A stretch of 64,000 bases of DNA, taken from positions 1 to 64,000 of the forward strand of contig NZ_MDVX01000014.1 of the NCBI RefSeq assembly GCF_001719615.1, given 5' to 3'. Both the position numbers and the translations under genes were made by a program. This stretch comes from Neptunicoccus sediminis (GTDB lineage Bacteria; Pseudomonadota; Alphaproteobacteria; Rhodobacterales; Rhodobacteraceae). A model generated the notes under the pieces. The model had not been told where the DNA came from. It saw nothing but the letters and a program-made list of their open reading frames with translations, and searched no databases. Positions 16,310 through 25,017 of this stretch are shown here, in pieces. The stretch's first letter is position 1. Each line of letters opens with the position of its first letter.

Positions 16310-18640
16310 ATGAATTTCCAGAAGATCCAGCGTGCTTATGCGGATATGCGCCGTATTCTCGAGACTGCAAACACGCGCCGCGGTCTGCTGACTGATATAG
16401 AATTAAAAACCCTTTACACAGCCCTTGATGCTACAGAAGAAGCCAATGATTTCGGCGCTATCATCTATCTTTACCAACGTCTGCTGCATCTCGGCGCTAT
16501 ACTGGATGAAGGACCGATGTCCCCCGAACGCCAGCGGTTCCATTTCCGCTATATCCGCGCCCTGCTGAAAACCTGTGACTTTGAAACCGGACTGGCTCAT
16601 CTGAACAGGGCGCTGGAGCGTTTCCCCAGCAGTCTGGACCTGTGGACCCTGCAGCTGCATTACCTCTGGTTCAACCGCCCCTCCGATCTGGTAGAGATGG
16701 CGCGGGCGGGGCGGTTTGATGCACTGCCAAGCACCGGTCTGATCGGACTTTACGGAGAAATTTTTATCCTTGCAGGCCAGCACGATAGGGCCCGCGAGCT
16801 GGTCAACGGGGCCAACGCCGCCGGACAGGGTAGTCCTGACCTGTTGTTCCTGCAAATGAACAGCGAAACCGACTCCGCGCGCAAACTTTCGGCTTTCAAC
16901 AGCTATCTGGCTCAGAACAACCTGCGCCCCCTGATGCTGCGGGACGACAGCCAGCCTATTGGCATCGATAATCTGGTGGCTGCCGACCCCGACGCCGATC
17001 ACACCAGCGACGGGCCTTTAGTAACGGTGATCACCACCGCCTATGAATGTGCCGAGTATCTTGAGGTCTCTGCCCGCTCGATCCTGGACCAGTCTTACCG
17101 CAATATTGAACTGATACTGGTGGATGACTGTTCGGATGATGCGACACGGGCGAAGATTGCGGAACTGGCAGCACAGGATTCCCGCGTGGTGCCGGTTTAC
17201 CGGAGCGAAAACGCTGGCACCTATATTGCCAAATCCGAAGCCTTCCGGCGCGCCAAAGGCGAATTCACCATCTTCCACGACAGTGACGATTGGGCCCATC
17301 CAGACAAGATCCGAAGCGAGGTCAAAGAGTTGCGCGCCAGCCCTAATTTGGTTTGCCTCGGGTCTTGTTGGGTGCGTATCAATGAAGACGCCCATATCCT
17401 GATGCAAATTTCAGGGAACTATGGCCATCCCGATCCGGCCGCCACGATGGTGCACACACAAGCCGTTCTGGAGCGTTGCGGCACGTTTGACCCGATCCGC
17501 ACCGGTGCGGATACCGAATTCAAACGCCGTATCCAGCACACTTTCGGTCCTCGTAGTCTGCGTACAGATAGGCGGGTTCTGGTGCTCGGACGGCAACATG
17601 GGGAATCCCTGACCCAAAGCGGCACTTCCACCATGAAGAATTTTGGCTGGTCGGTGCCCCGTGCGCTCTACCGTGCCAGCTGGTTTGACAATTACGCCAC
17701 CGGAAACCAAGACCGGAACCACTGGTCCCCCCTTGGCGTGCGCAAAATTCCGATTCCGGTGCAATATGATTTCGAGGACCTGCTGAAATTCGATCGGCTG
17801 GCCCGTCTGGGGCTGGACCAGAAATTCGAGGATATGATATTCGTGGTCCGCGGCCAGCATGCTAAACGGCATCTGACCCAGATCCATCGCCTGATCATGG
17901 GGTTGCACCACAACGGCTATCGCGTCGGGCTGTGGTTCGAAGATAAGGAGTGGGCCCATGAAACGTGGCAGGGCAAACACCTGCGCAAAATGGGACATCT
18001 GCACTATTATCACACGCTCGACAATCTGACCGGCAAGCTTTGCCTGTTGCTTGATAGCACCGACACCGGCGTCACTGCGCAAATCGTCGATCCGGACCAG
18101 TTGGAGAAGGATGGCACAGCCGAAGCGCCCCCGCCGCAGACTGTTGAAGGCTTCTCCCGTTTCCTGATTTCGCCCAACTGGACCCAGCATATGGAGACTC
18201 TGCAACAGGTGGCTTCCGTGGATGTTCTTGTATTCTCACGCCCCGATGTGCCCGGAACCACAGCGCTGCAAGGGACGGCTTTTGCCTTTACAACACAGCC
18301 CGCCCCCAAAGGCTGGCGGAATCTGCTGGGCAGCGGCAAAGGGCAGCCTGCCGATACACTGGTTCTGGTCCATGGCGGCTGGAGCGAGGAAGACATGATC
18401 GAAGCCGCAATGCTGGCCCGCCAGTTGGGCCGCCGCTTCCTGTTTGTCGACATCTTCGCAGAGGCTTTGATGAATCACGATCTATCCCGCGAGGGTGATT
18501 TCACCCTCTCCACCCCACTGGAACCGGCTGTTGGGGCCGACCTGATCCAGAAAATTTCCGTAGTGATTGCGGGCGATTATAAGACGGGGCAACCGCTGAA
18601 CACCGGCTTCCGGCTGAACTTGTCCGCAAGGGGACTATGA
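16310..18640 (+). CDS. Large glycosyltransferase with TPR-like N-terminus and C-terminal extension
   Basis: A 776-residue protein. Residues 1-225 look like helical TPR-type repeats. The GT2 domain follows with VTVITTAYECAEYLEVSARS, ELILVDDCSDDATR, GTYIAKSEAF and the DxD site FHDSDDWAHP. The last 270 residues (from about VQYDFEDLLKF) do not belong to GT2, although LVLVHGGWSEED could belong to another Rossmann-type domain. ATG 16310 is preferred over 16268 because the upstream codons are polar and unlike a protein start. The ATP-grasp gene begins directly after its stop. Confidence 0.85.
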   Translation: MNFQKIQRAYADMRRILETANTRRGLLTDIELKTLYTALDATEEANDFGAIIYLYQRLLHLGAILDEGPMSPERQRFHFRYIRALLKTCDFETGLAHLNRALERFPSSLDLWTLQLHYLWFNRPSDLVEMARAGRFDALPSTGLIGLYGEIFILAGQHDRARELVNGANAAGQGSPDLLFLQMNSETDSARKLSAFNSYLAQNNLRPLMLRDDSQPIGIDNLVAADPDADHTSDGPLVTVITTAYECAEYLEVSARSILDQSYRNIELILVDDCSDDATRAKIAELAAQDSRVVPVYRSENAGTYIAKSEAFRRAKGEFTIFHDSDDWAHPDKIRSEVKELRASPNLVCLGSCWVRINEDAHILMQISGNYGHPDPAATMVHTQAVLERCGTFDPIRTGADTEFKRRIQHTFGPRSLRTDRRVLVLGRQHGESLTQSGTSTMKNFGWSVPRALYRASWFDNYATGNQDRNHWSPLGVRKIPIPVQYDFEDLLKFDRLARLGLDQKFEDMIFVVRGQHAKRHLTQIHRLIMGLHHNGYRVGLWFEDKEWAHETWQGKHLRKMGHLHYYHTLDNLTGKLCLLLDSTDTGVTAQIVDPDQLEKDGTAEAPPPQTVEGFSRFLISPNWTQHMETLQQVASVDVLVFSRPDVPGTTALQGTAFAFTTQPAPKGWRNLLGSGKGQPADTLVLVHGGWSEEDMIEAAMLARQLGRRFLFVDIFAEALMNHDLSREGDFTLSTPLEPAVGADLIQKISVVIAGDYKTGQPLNTGFRLNLSARGL

Positions 18641-19507
18641 ATGAACACCCCGACCTATTCGCAATTCCTGAACCGCCGCACAATGATGTGGGCGACAGAG
18701 GCAAACAAGAGCCGGTTTGATGCCCCCACACAGGTGGAATTTGCGCAGTTAATTCATATCAACAGGAAGCACCAAGGCTATGAATTTGCGAAAAAATGCG
18801 GTGTAGCCTGCGTGCCCCATCAGGTGTTTAAAGATATTGACGCGGCCCTCGCCGGCCCACTTCCCGAACGCTTCGTAGTCAAACCCTTGGGCGGACATAG
18901 TTCTGCGGGCGTGTTTCTCATTGAGACCCGTTCCAATGGGCGTCTATGGTGTCACATGACCAATCGGGGCTTTGATACAAAGGAGGCTCTTGCTGCACGT
19001 TACAAAAAACGGCTGGCCAAGTCGGGCAAATTCAAGATGTCCGTGGAAATCCTGCGGGAGGATTATGTGGAAGACAGCCTCGGCTTTGATGTGCCGCTGG
19101 ATTACAAGGTCTACGGGTTTTACACCGGCGCTGTACTGGTGATGCAACGCTATGCGCCGGTCCACTTGCCCTATGATCAATGGGCCTTCGTCATTTATGA
19201 CCGCAACGGCACCGATCAAGGACAAATCCGCTGGAAAACCGACACACATCCGGATGTAAAATTATCCCTGCCCGATAACTTTGACGACCTCATCAAAGCC
19301 ACCGATACGCTGGTCAGACAGGCGCGGGTGTCCTTTGTGCGCACCGATCTCTATTCCACCCCCAACGGGGTGGTTTTCGGTGAATTCACCCCTGTCCCCA
19401 ATGCGGGCAAGGAAAGTTTTACACCGGAATATGAGACCCTACTCGGGCAGCACTGGCAGAACAGTATCGAAGAACTGGGCCTGACCTATTTCAAAAACGC
19501 CCCCTGA
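18641..19507 (+). CDS. ATP-grasp enzyme of the TupA-like type
   Basis: A 288-residue protein with ATP-grasp features: RFVVKPLGGHSSAGVFLI (ATP-binding lysine and glycine-rich loop), DYKVYGFYTG, VRTDLYSTPNGVVFGEFTPV with the metal-binding acidic residues, and PNAG. This matches the TupA-like ATP-grasp family of capsule and teichuronopeptide loci, where amino-acid-like groups are ligated to glycans. It begins immediately after the previous stop and ends the plus operon. The converging sulfotransferase-like gene ends 21 bp away. The ligated substrate is unknown. Confidence 0.8.
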   Translation: MNTPTYSQFLNRRTMMWATEANKSRFDAPTQVEFAQLIHINRKHQGYEFAKKCGVACVPHQVFKDIDAALAGPLPERFVVKPLGGHSSAGVFLIETRSNGRLWCHMTNRGFDTKEALAARYKKRLAKSGKFKMSVEILREDYVEDSLGFDVPLDYKVYGFYTGAVLVMQRYAPVHLPYDQWAFVIYDRNGTDQGQIRWKTDTHPDVKLSLPDNFDDLIKATDTLVRQARVSFVRTDLYSTPNGVVFGEFTPVPNAGKESFTPEYETLLGQHWQNSIEELGLTYFKNAP

Positions 19508-19527
19508 CTTTAGAGACCCACCGCCAT

Positions 19528-20727
19528 TCAGCCCTGTGGACCCTTGCCGAACTGTTCTGCCAGTTCATCTGCGCGGGCCTGCAGGGTTGCAAGTTCTGGC
19601 GTGTATTTGTCTTGCGGGGCTTTCAGTTCCAGTGTGGCGCGGGCCTGTTCTAATTTCTCGCGGGCTATGTTCTTCCGCTTCTCTGCGAAATCAAGGGCGG
19701 CTTCGGCCAGCAGGGCGCGGGCCCGTTCCAGTGCCAGCCCCTGCCGGTAATGGGTCAGCACATGGGCCAGTTGCGCGCCGAACAGGGCGCTGTCGTCCAA
19801 CCGGTAGATATTGGGCACTTCGTCATAGCGGCTCCAGTCTGGGATCAGATCGCCCGCTTCCAGATCATCGCGGCGTTTGACCAGACGGGCGTTGGAACGG
19901 TTGAATCGCTCTTGCACCTCTTGTGCCATGGTAAGGCCGATCTGCAAGGATTCCTCCACCGGGATATTGCGCAGGTCAAGGGCGGCCGTCAGGTTGCCAA
20001 GTTCTGTGCGATGCTCTCCGAGGGCGTTGACCAGCCCCATGGTGCGCCAGTCGATCGCCTCGTTGTGATGGGGAACCGCGTTCAGACCGCTGCGGTCAAT
20101 CCCGATCTCTTCCGCCAGATGAGCGGTGATACTGCTTTGCCGCAGGAAGGGCACGATGCGCAAGTGTTCCGCGCCGAACACCTCTTCCCAACGGGACACG
20201 ATCTGGTCGTAGTTGAAATAGGCACTGTTTTCGCTGACCGATTTGCGGGTCAGGGCCGCAGGGGTCACGGGTTTACCCAGCCGCGCCCGCTGGGAGGCGC
20301 CGGAGACCAGCAGATCCACCTGCGGGCGCAGATGCAGATAGACGGTGATTTCAGTGAAATGGGGCGCAAGGAAATCCCGCACGCGGCGGATCATCCGCAC
20401 TGTGGTAATTTTAGAGTGCAAATGCTCGTTTGAAATCACCCAGTGGCGGGCCTGCGGGTGGGCAGCGACCTCGGCGGCGAACTCTGCTTCAAGGGTCTTG
20501 CGGAAAGCGGCGTGGTCGTCCTTGGTGTGCACACCGTTGCGGCGGAAAGCCTCGTCCGGCTTGTCGCTGTCGCGCCCGTAAACCATCAGCTTGCGGTGGT
20601 TCACCTCGCCAAGGCTCTCGGGATAGATCACGCCTTGCTGCGCCAGCGCCTCACGGTTGCCCGCAAACCAGTGCTGGCAGCTGGTGGTTCCGGTTTTCGT
20701 CGTACCGATGTGCAAAGCAAGCTTCAT
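19528..20727 (-). CDS. Sulfotransferase-like P-loop protein
   Basis: A 399-residue protein beginning MKLALHIGTTKTGTTSCQHW. The KTGTT loop resembles the PAPS 5'-phosphosulfate-binding motif. VYLHLRPQVDLLVSGASQRA sits where the 3'-phosphate contacts are expected. The last 90 residues are highly charged and helical (KRKNIAREKLEQARATLEL), probably a coiled coil. It is the last gene of the minus-strand run from the sugar transferase through galE. Sulfation of the polysaccharide is inferred from context. Similar proteins are often annotated only as hypothetical. Confidence 0.75.
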   Translation of the reverse strand: MKLALHIGTTKTGTTSCQHWFAGNREALAQQGVIYPESLGEVNHRKLMVYGRDSDKPDEAFRRNGVHTKDDHAAFRKTLEAEFAAEVAAHPQARHWVISNEHLHSKITTVRMIRRVRDFLAPHFTEITVYLHLRPQVDLLVSGASQRARLGKPVTPAALTRKSVSENSAYFNYDQIVSRWEEVFGAEHLRIVPFLRQSSITAHLAEEIGIDRSGLNAVPHHNEAIDWRTMGLVNALGEHRTELGNLTAALDLRNIPVEESLQIGLTMAQEVQERFNRSNARLVKRRDDLEAGDLIPDWSRYDEVPNIYRLDDSALFGAQLAHVLTHYRQGLALERARALLAEAALDFAEKRKNIAREKLEQARATLELKAPQDKYTPELATLQARADELAEQFGKGPQG

Positions 20728-20743
20728 GGGAATTCCGTTTCAG

Positions 20744-21592
20744 TTAAAGAGTGTTAAAATCTAGAAAGGTCAGACTGTCATCCGCCTTTATACGCGCCAC
20801 ATCCGCGGCGTAAACATCCGCCAGAACAGGTTTTTCCTCGGGCTTCCAGGGCCAGTAGCCCGGAAAACCCGGACCTCTCGGGTAGGCTTTGACCGCGGCG
20901 CGCACATCCTTGTGCAGCACCTTGCGTTTCTGGCTGAGTTCGCGCAATTCACGGATCGTGCGGTGGGAAAATCCGGGCCGTTCGGTTTTTTCCAGCAGGG
21001 TGAAACTGTCCGGTGCCAGCCCCGTCACACGAGACAACAGCGCCCGTTCGTTCCCTTTGAGATCCTCATACTGATAGACCAGAACCTCTGCCCCGTCGAA
21101 AGCCTCCTGAAGCCCTTTGAGCACAGGATACCACGCCAGTCTGTCCAGCGGGGTGCGCAGGAACTTGCGAAACATTTTGAACGGGGTGGATTTCAGCGTC
21201 TCGCAGTAAAGCGAGGGCAGATAGCTGGCAAAGGGGCGGATGCCGAAAACGATGGTCGGGCGCTCCAGCCCCAGATGATCCGCGAGCTTCCGGCTGCGCT
21301 CCGGCGCGGTGGTATAAAGACCCTCGGGGTGGCAGACATGCTGCACCAGCGCAGGCACATTCTCGTCAAACACCAGATTGGTGCCCTCCCAGTCCTGCCG
21401 GTAAACGCTCTGCCCCAGTTCCATATCCGTGCGCCCGTTCAACAGAGGACGGGTATAATCCGCGCGGAACCGGTCCAGCGCCACATAATGCACCCGCCCC
21501 GCCGCCAACACCTCTTGGGACAGATCAAGGCTCTTTTGCAAGAAGGTGGTGCCGGTTTTATGGGCGCCGAGCCACAGGATATTGCGTGCCAA
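20744..21592 (-). CDS. Sulfotransferase-like P-loop protein
   Basis: A 282-residue protein starting MARNILWLGAHKTGTTFLQK, the same KTGTT loop as its downstream neighbour. TIVFGIRPFASYLPSLYCET fits the second substrate-binding region, and VLVYQYEDLKG is typical of sulfotransferase-fold proteins. It lies 16 bp upstream of the 19528-20727 gene and 87 bp downstream of galE, so the genes are probably cotranscribed. The acceptor is unknown. Confidence 0.75.
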   Translation of the reverse strand: MARNILWLGAHKTGTTFLQKSLDLSQEVLAAGRVHYVALDRFRADYTRPLLNGRTDMELGQSVYRQDWEGTNLVFDENVPALVQHVCHPEGLYTTAPERSRKLADHLGLERPTIVFGIRPFASYLPSLYCETLKSTPFKMFRKFLRTPLDRLAWYPVLKGLQEAFDGAEVLVYQYEDLKGNERALLSRVTGLAPDSFTLLEKTERPGFSHRTIRELRELSQKRKVLHKDVRAAVKAYPRGPGFPGYWPWKPEEKPVLADVYAADVARIKADDSLTFLDFNTL

Positions 21593-21679
21593 CCGTTTAT
21601 GCTCCAGCCGTTTGCATCTGCGTGATACTCTAGAAGAAGTGCCGCTTGCGGGACAAGGTTAATGGGATCAGGGGAAAAC

Positions 21680-22702
21680 TCAGCTTGTGGGGTCCGCCTG
21701 CCCGCTTTCGCGCCAGCTGTCGATGCACATCTCGGCCAGACCGAGTTCTGCCTCAAATTCCAGCACCTCCCGCGCGAGGGTCACATCCGCATAACAGGTG
21801 CCCACATCGCCCGGACGCCGGTCTGCCATCTCGTAAGGCACCTCACGCCCGCAGGCTTTGGCGAACTCGCGGATCATATCCAGAACCGAATACCCCGTTC
21901 CCGTGCCCAGGTTCACCGTATGGCTTTCATTGGTGCGGATCAGCGCATCAAGGGACAGCACATGGCCGCGGCACAGGTCGGTGATGTGGATATAATCCCG
22001 TACGCCGGTGCCGTCAGGCGTGTCATAGTCATTGCCAAACACCATCAGATGGGGCCGCGTGCCCACGGCCACTTCCAGCAGGCGGGGCATCAGGTTTTCC
22101 GGCGGGTTGTTCCCCGATTTCGGGCTTTGATATAGCAGCCCCGAAGGATGCACGCCAGCAGGGTTGAAATAGCGCAGGATGCCGATGGTCCAGTCCGGAT
22201 GGGCCACCTGCATCTGACCCAACATCATTTCCCCCATCAGTTTGGTCAGGCCATAAGGGTTGGTCGCACCCAGCGGGGCTGTTTCGGGGATCGGCTGTTC
22301 TTCCGCATCGCCGTAAACCGTGGCGGAAGAGGAAAACACGATCCGTTTCACATCATGCTTTTCCATGGAGCCCATCAGGTTGATCAGACCGCCGGTGTTA
22401 TTGTCAAAATACATCTGCGGCTTGGCCACAGACTCCCCCACCGCCTTCAGAGCGGCGAAATGAATCACGGCCTCAAAATCATGTTTCTCAAACACCGCGT
22501 CCAGCGCGGCCTTGTCCATCAGATCGCAATCATGGCAGTCCACCTTGCGCCCCGTCAGCTGCGCCAGCCGCGCCGGCGTGTCCTGATCCGCATTGGCGAA
22601 ATTATCCAGAATCACAGGATGATAGCCCGCTTCGTGCAGGGCGACAAACGTATGGGCGCCGATATAACCCGCGCCGCCGGTCAAAAGGATTTTCTGAGTC
22701 AT
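21680..22702 (-). CDS. galE: UDP-glucose 4-epimerase
   Basis: A 340-residue NAD-dependent enzyme interconverting UDP-glucose and UDP-galactose. It has LLTGGAGYIGAHTFVALHEA, HFAALKAVGESV, the catalytic Ser in SSSATVYGD and the Tyr-Lys pair in NPYGLTKLMGE. LRYFNPAGVHPSGLL is typical of GalE. Its product is the substrate of Glf at 61184, so the two genes together supply UDP-galactofuranose. It is the second gene in the minus-strand run. Confidence 0.95.
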   Translation of the reverse strand: MTQKILLTGGAGYIGAHTFVALHEAGYHPVILDNFANADQDTPARLAQLTGRKVDCHDCDLMDKAALDAVFEKHDFEAVIHFAALKAVGESVAKPQMYFDNNTGGLINLMGSMEKHDVKRIVFSSSATVYGDAEEQPIPETAPLGATNPYGLTKLMGEMMLGQMQVAHPDWTIGILRYFNPAGVHPSGLLYQSPKSGNNPPENLMPRLLEVAVGTRPHLMVFGNDYDTPDGTGVRDYIHITDLCRGHVLSLDALIRTNESHTVNLGTGTGYSVLDMIREFAKACGREVPYEMADRRPGDVGTCYADVTLAREVLEFEAELGLAEMCIDSWRESGQADPTS

Positions 22703-22846
22703 GAATTGGATGCCTTGCCTGTTGCCCGAAAGAATATGCTGCTTATATGCTCAAAAACCTGCCGGAGATAAAGAGCCCAGACGCCCCATATAACACCGGA
22801 TCCGTCCGGAGAGGCCCCCTTTGCGGAGAGGCGGATTTTACAGGGG

Positions 22847-23521
22847 TCAGAGTTTGGTTTTGGTGTCCACATTGCACAGCCGCTGGCACACGAAAACCAT
22901 CGTTTTTACAATGATATAGAATTCAAGGCGAAAGCCGGAACGCCGGATATATTCCAGATCCCATTTCAGCTTGCGCGCGGTGCCCACTTCGTCGCTGGTG
23001 TAGCCGTATTTCAACTGGGCCAGTCCGGTGATGCCCGGACGTACCTGCTGGCGGGCGGCATAGCCCGGAATAGCGGCAGTATATTGTTTGTAAAATTTTA
23101 CCTGTTCGGGGCGCGGGCCGACCATGCTCATCTGACCGAGCAGCACATTGAGGATCTGGGGCAGTTCGTCAATGCGTGAGGCGCGCATGAAACGACCCAG
23201 CCGGCGGATGCGGGCCTGTTCTTCGGTGGCAAAACGGGATTCCACGTTTTTGCCTTCCATGGTACGGAATTTATAGATGCGAAAGGTTTCCCCGTCCCGC
23301 CCGACCCGTCTCTGAGAATACATCACCCGTCCGCGATTCAAATAGGGGTTGAGAACAAAGAGAATACAGGCAATCAAAACAAAAATCGGCAGCAGCGCCA
23401 GCGAAAATCCCAGATCCACCAGCCGTTTGACAATCTTGAATTTCAGTGTCGCCGAAGACGGAACTCTGTCGACAACCGGACTTGCGTGCAAAAAATCTGT
23501 ACTGAATTTCTCAATAGTCAA
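22847..23521 (-). CDS. Membrane sugar-phosphate transferase (initiating glycosyltransferase)
   Basis: A 224-residue protein of the bacterial sugar transferase family (WbaP/ExoY/PssY type). It attaches the first sugar phosphate to undecaprenyl phosphate. A hydrophobic segment VDLGFSLALLPIFVLIACIL lies near residues 33-52. The cytosolic catalytic part has FRIYKFRTM, RIDELPQILNVL, SMVGPRPE and RPGITGLAQ. It is the short form, without the N-terminal multi-span domain. It probably starts synthesis of the polysaccharide encoded on both sides of the window, and is the first gene of the minus run. Confidence 0.93.
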   Translation of the reverse strand: MTIEKFSTDFLHASPVVDRVPSSATLKFKIVKRLVDLGFSLALLPIFVLIACILFVLNPYLNRGRVMYSQRRVGRDGETFRIYKFRTMEGKNVESRFATEEQARIRRLGRFMRASRIDELPQILNVLLGQMSMVGPRPEQVKFYKQYTAAIPGYAARQQVRPGITGLAQLKYGYTSDEVGTARKLKWDLEYIRRSGFRLEFYIIVKTMVFVCQRLCNVDTKTKL

Positions 23522-23649
23522 AAAGCACCCTCACGGTTGTGCGTTCCAATAATTTTCACTGGTTCAAGTATGTATTACGGCCCGTTCTATCCGGTGCTTT
23601 ATAACACTTAAACCCTGCTCAGTATGGAATGTTGTTTACGCCCCTGATT

Positions 23650-23664
23650 GTGCTGATTCAGCAC
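23650..23664. repeat. Inverted repeat in the spacer between sugar transferase and gspF
   Basis: GTGCTG-ATT-CAGCAC is a perfect 6-bp inverted repeat with a 3-nt loop, in the 257-bp gap upstream of the sugar transferase (23522-23778). It could be an operator or a weak hairpin after gspF, but has no T-run. I see no other feature in this gap. Confidence 0.3.
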
Positions 23665-23778
23665 GCTCATCTTATCATTCAAATGTGATGTTTCAAGAAT
23701 CTCTGTGATCGGCGTCACTCTACCAGAGGATTTATGCCGAATCCAACCCCTGCCCTGATCTAAAACCTGTTTTCGCAC

Positions 23779-25017
23779 CTACCCGGCGATCACCGATTGC
23801 AGGTCGAAGATGGGCAGCAGAACCGACAGCACAATGACCAGAACCATTGTGCCCACAAACATCATCAGCATCGGGTCCAACAACGCGGTAAAGCGTTTGC
23901 GCGCGTTGCCCGCCCATGTCTCTACCAGATGGGCGGCCCGTTCGGACATACGCGCCAGCCGCGCCGAAGCCTCGCCCGCATTTACCAGTTGTGCCGCCAC
24001 TGGCGGGATCAGGGTCAAATGGCGCAGGGCGCTCGACAGGCTCTCGCCGGAGCGCACGGCCTCGCTCACCAGATCAGCCTGAACCCGGAAACGGGTGATG
24101 GTCATGACTTCGGCCGCATGGGTGGTGGCATCCAGAATGGTCTGACGGCTGGCAATGATCAGCGCCAGCGTGCGCAGGTATTGCGCTGCGGCCGAGAGGC
24201 GGATCAACCGCCCGAGCACCGGCACCCGCAACAATACCCCGTGCCAGCCATCGCGGAACCGGGGCAGGCGCAGGGCCAGACGGAAGGCAACAAGACAGCC
24301 CGCCGCCCCGAGCAGCAACACCAGCCAGTGATCCTGTATCCAGTCGCTGATCCCCAGCATTACCCGCGTAAGTTGTGGCAATTCGCGCCCCGAGACCTCG
24401 AACATCGAGACGATTTCAGGGGCCACATTGATCATCAGAATGGCACAGACCACAATCGACACCGCCGCCACGAAAGCAGGATAAATCAGCGCCGTGGCAA
24501 TCTGGGCCCGATCCGATCCGGCGTTTTCGAGATAGGTGGCCAGTTCTTCAAACACCGCCGCCAGATCACCCGAACTCTCGCCTGCCCGCACAGCGGCAAT
24601 ATAATAGGGCGGCAACCCCATATCGGCCCGCTCCAGCGCATCGGACAGGGGCAATCCTTCCAGCACAGCGGCCTTCAATTCAATCGCGACCGTGTTGACC
24701 GGACCCGCCACGCCCGAGGCCCGCACCGCATCAAGGGCGGCGTCGCTTGGCAGGTCGGCCGCTAACAGCACCGCCATCTGGCGGGTGAACACCGCGCGCA
24801 AATCCGCGCCCAGCCGGTTGCGTTTCGCCCCGAACAATCCGCCACCTGCCTTGCCAGATCCCTTGCCCGCCCGCCGCGCAGGGCGCAATTCGATCTGGCT
24901 GGCAAAGAGGCTCTTTTCTTTCAGCAGACTGGCGGCATGGGACTCGCTCTCTGCGATAATCACACCGTCCTTGCGTTTCCCTGTGTCGGAATAGGCGGTG
25001 TATTTATAAGTGTTCAT
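23779..25017 (-). CDS. gspF: Type II secretion inner-membrane platform protein GspF
   Basis: A 412-residue polytopic protein. It has two copies of the T2SSF domain, with FTRQMAVLLAADLPSDAAL in the first and LRTLALIIASRQTILDAT in the second, and hydrophobic segments near AFVAAVSIVVCAILMI, WLVLLLGAAGCLVAF and the C-terminal MMFVGTMVLVIVLSVLLPIF. GspF forms the inner-membrane platform that couples GspE to the pseudopilus. Its start overlaps the gspE stop by 4 bp. It ends the C-D-E-F block. Confidence 0.95.
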   Translation of the reverse strand: MNTYKYTAYSDTGKRKDGVIIAESESHAASLLKEKSLFASQIELRPARRAGKGSGKAGGGLFGAKRNRLGADLRAVFTRQMAVLLAADLPSDAALDAVRASGVAGPVNTVAIELKAAVLEGLPLSDALERADMGLPPYYIAAVRAGESSGDLAAVFEELATYLENAGSDRAQIATALIYPAFVAAVSIVVCAILMINVAPEIVSMFEVSGRELPQLTRVMLGISDWIQDHWLVLLLGAAGCLVAFRLALRLPRFRDGWHGVLLRVPVLGRLIRLSAAAQYLRTLALIIASRQTILDATTHAAEVMTITRFRVQADLVSEAVRSGESLSSALRHLTLIPPVAAQLVNAGEASARLARMSERAAHLVETWAGNARKRFTALLDPMLMMFVGTMVLVIVLSVLLPIFDLQSVIAG

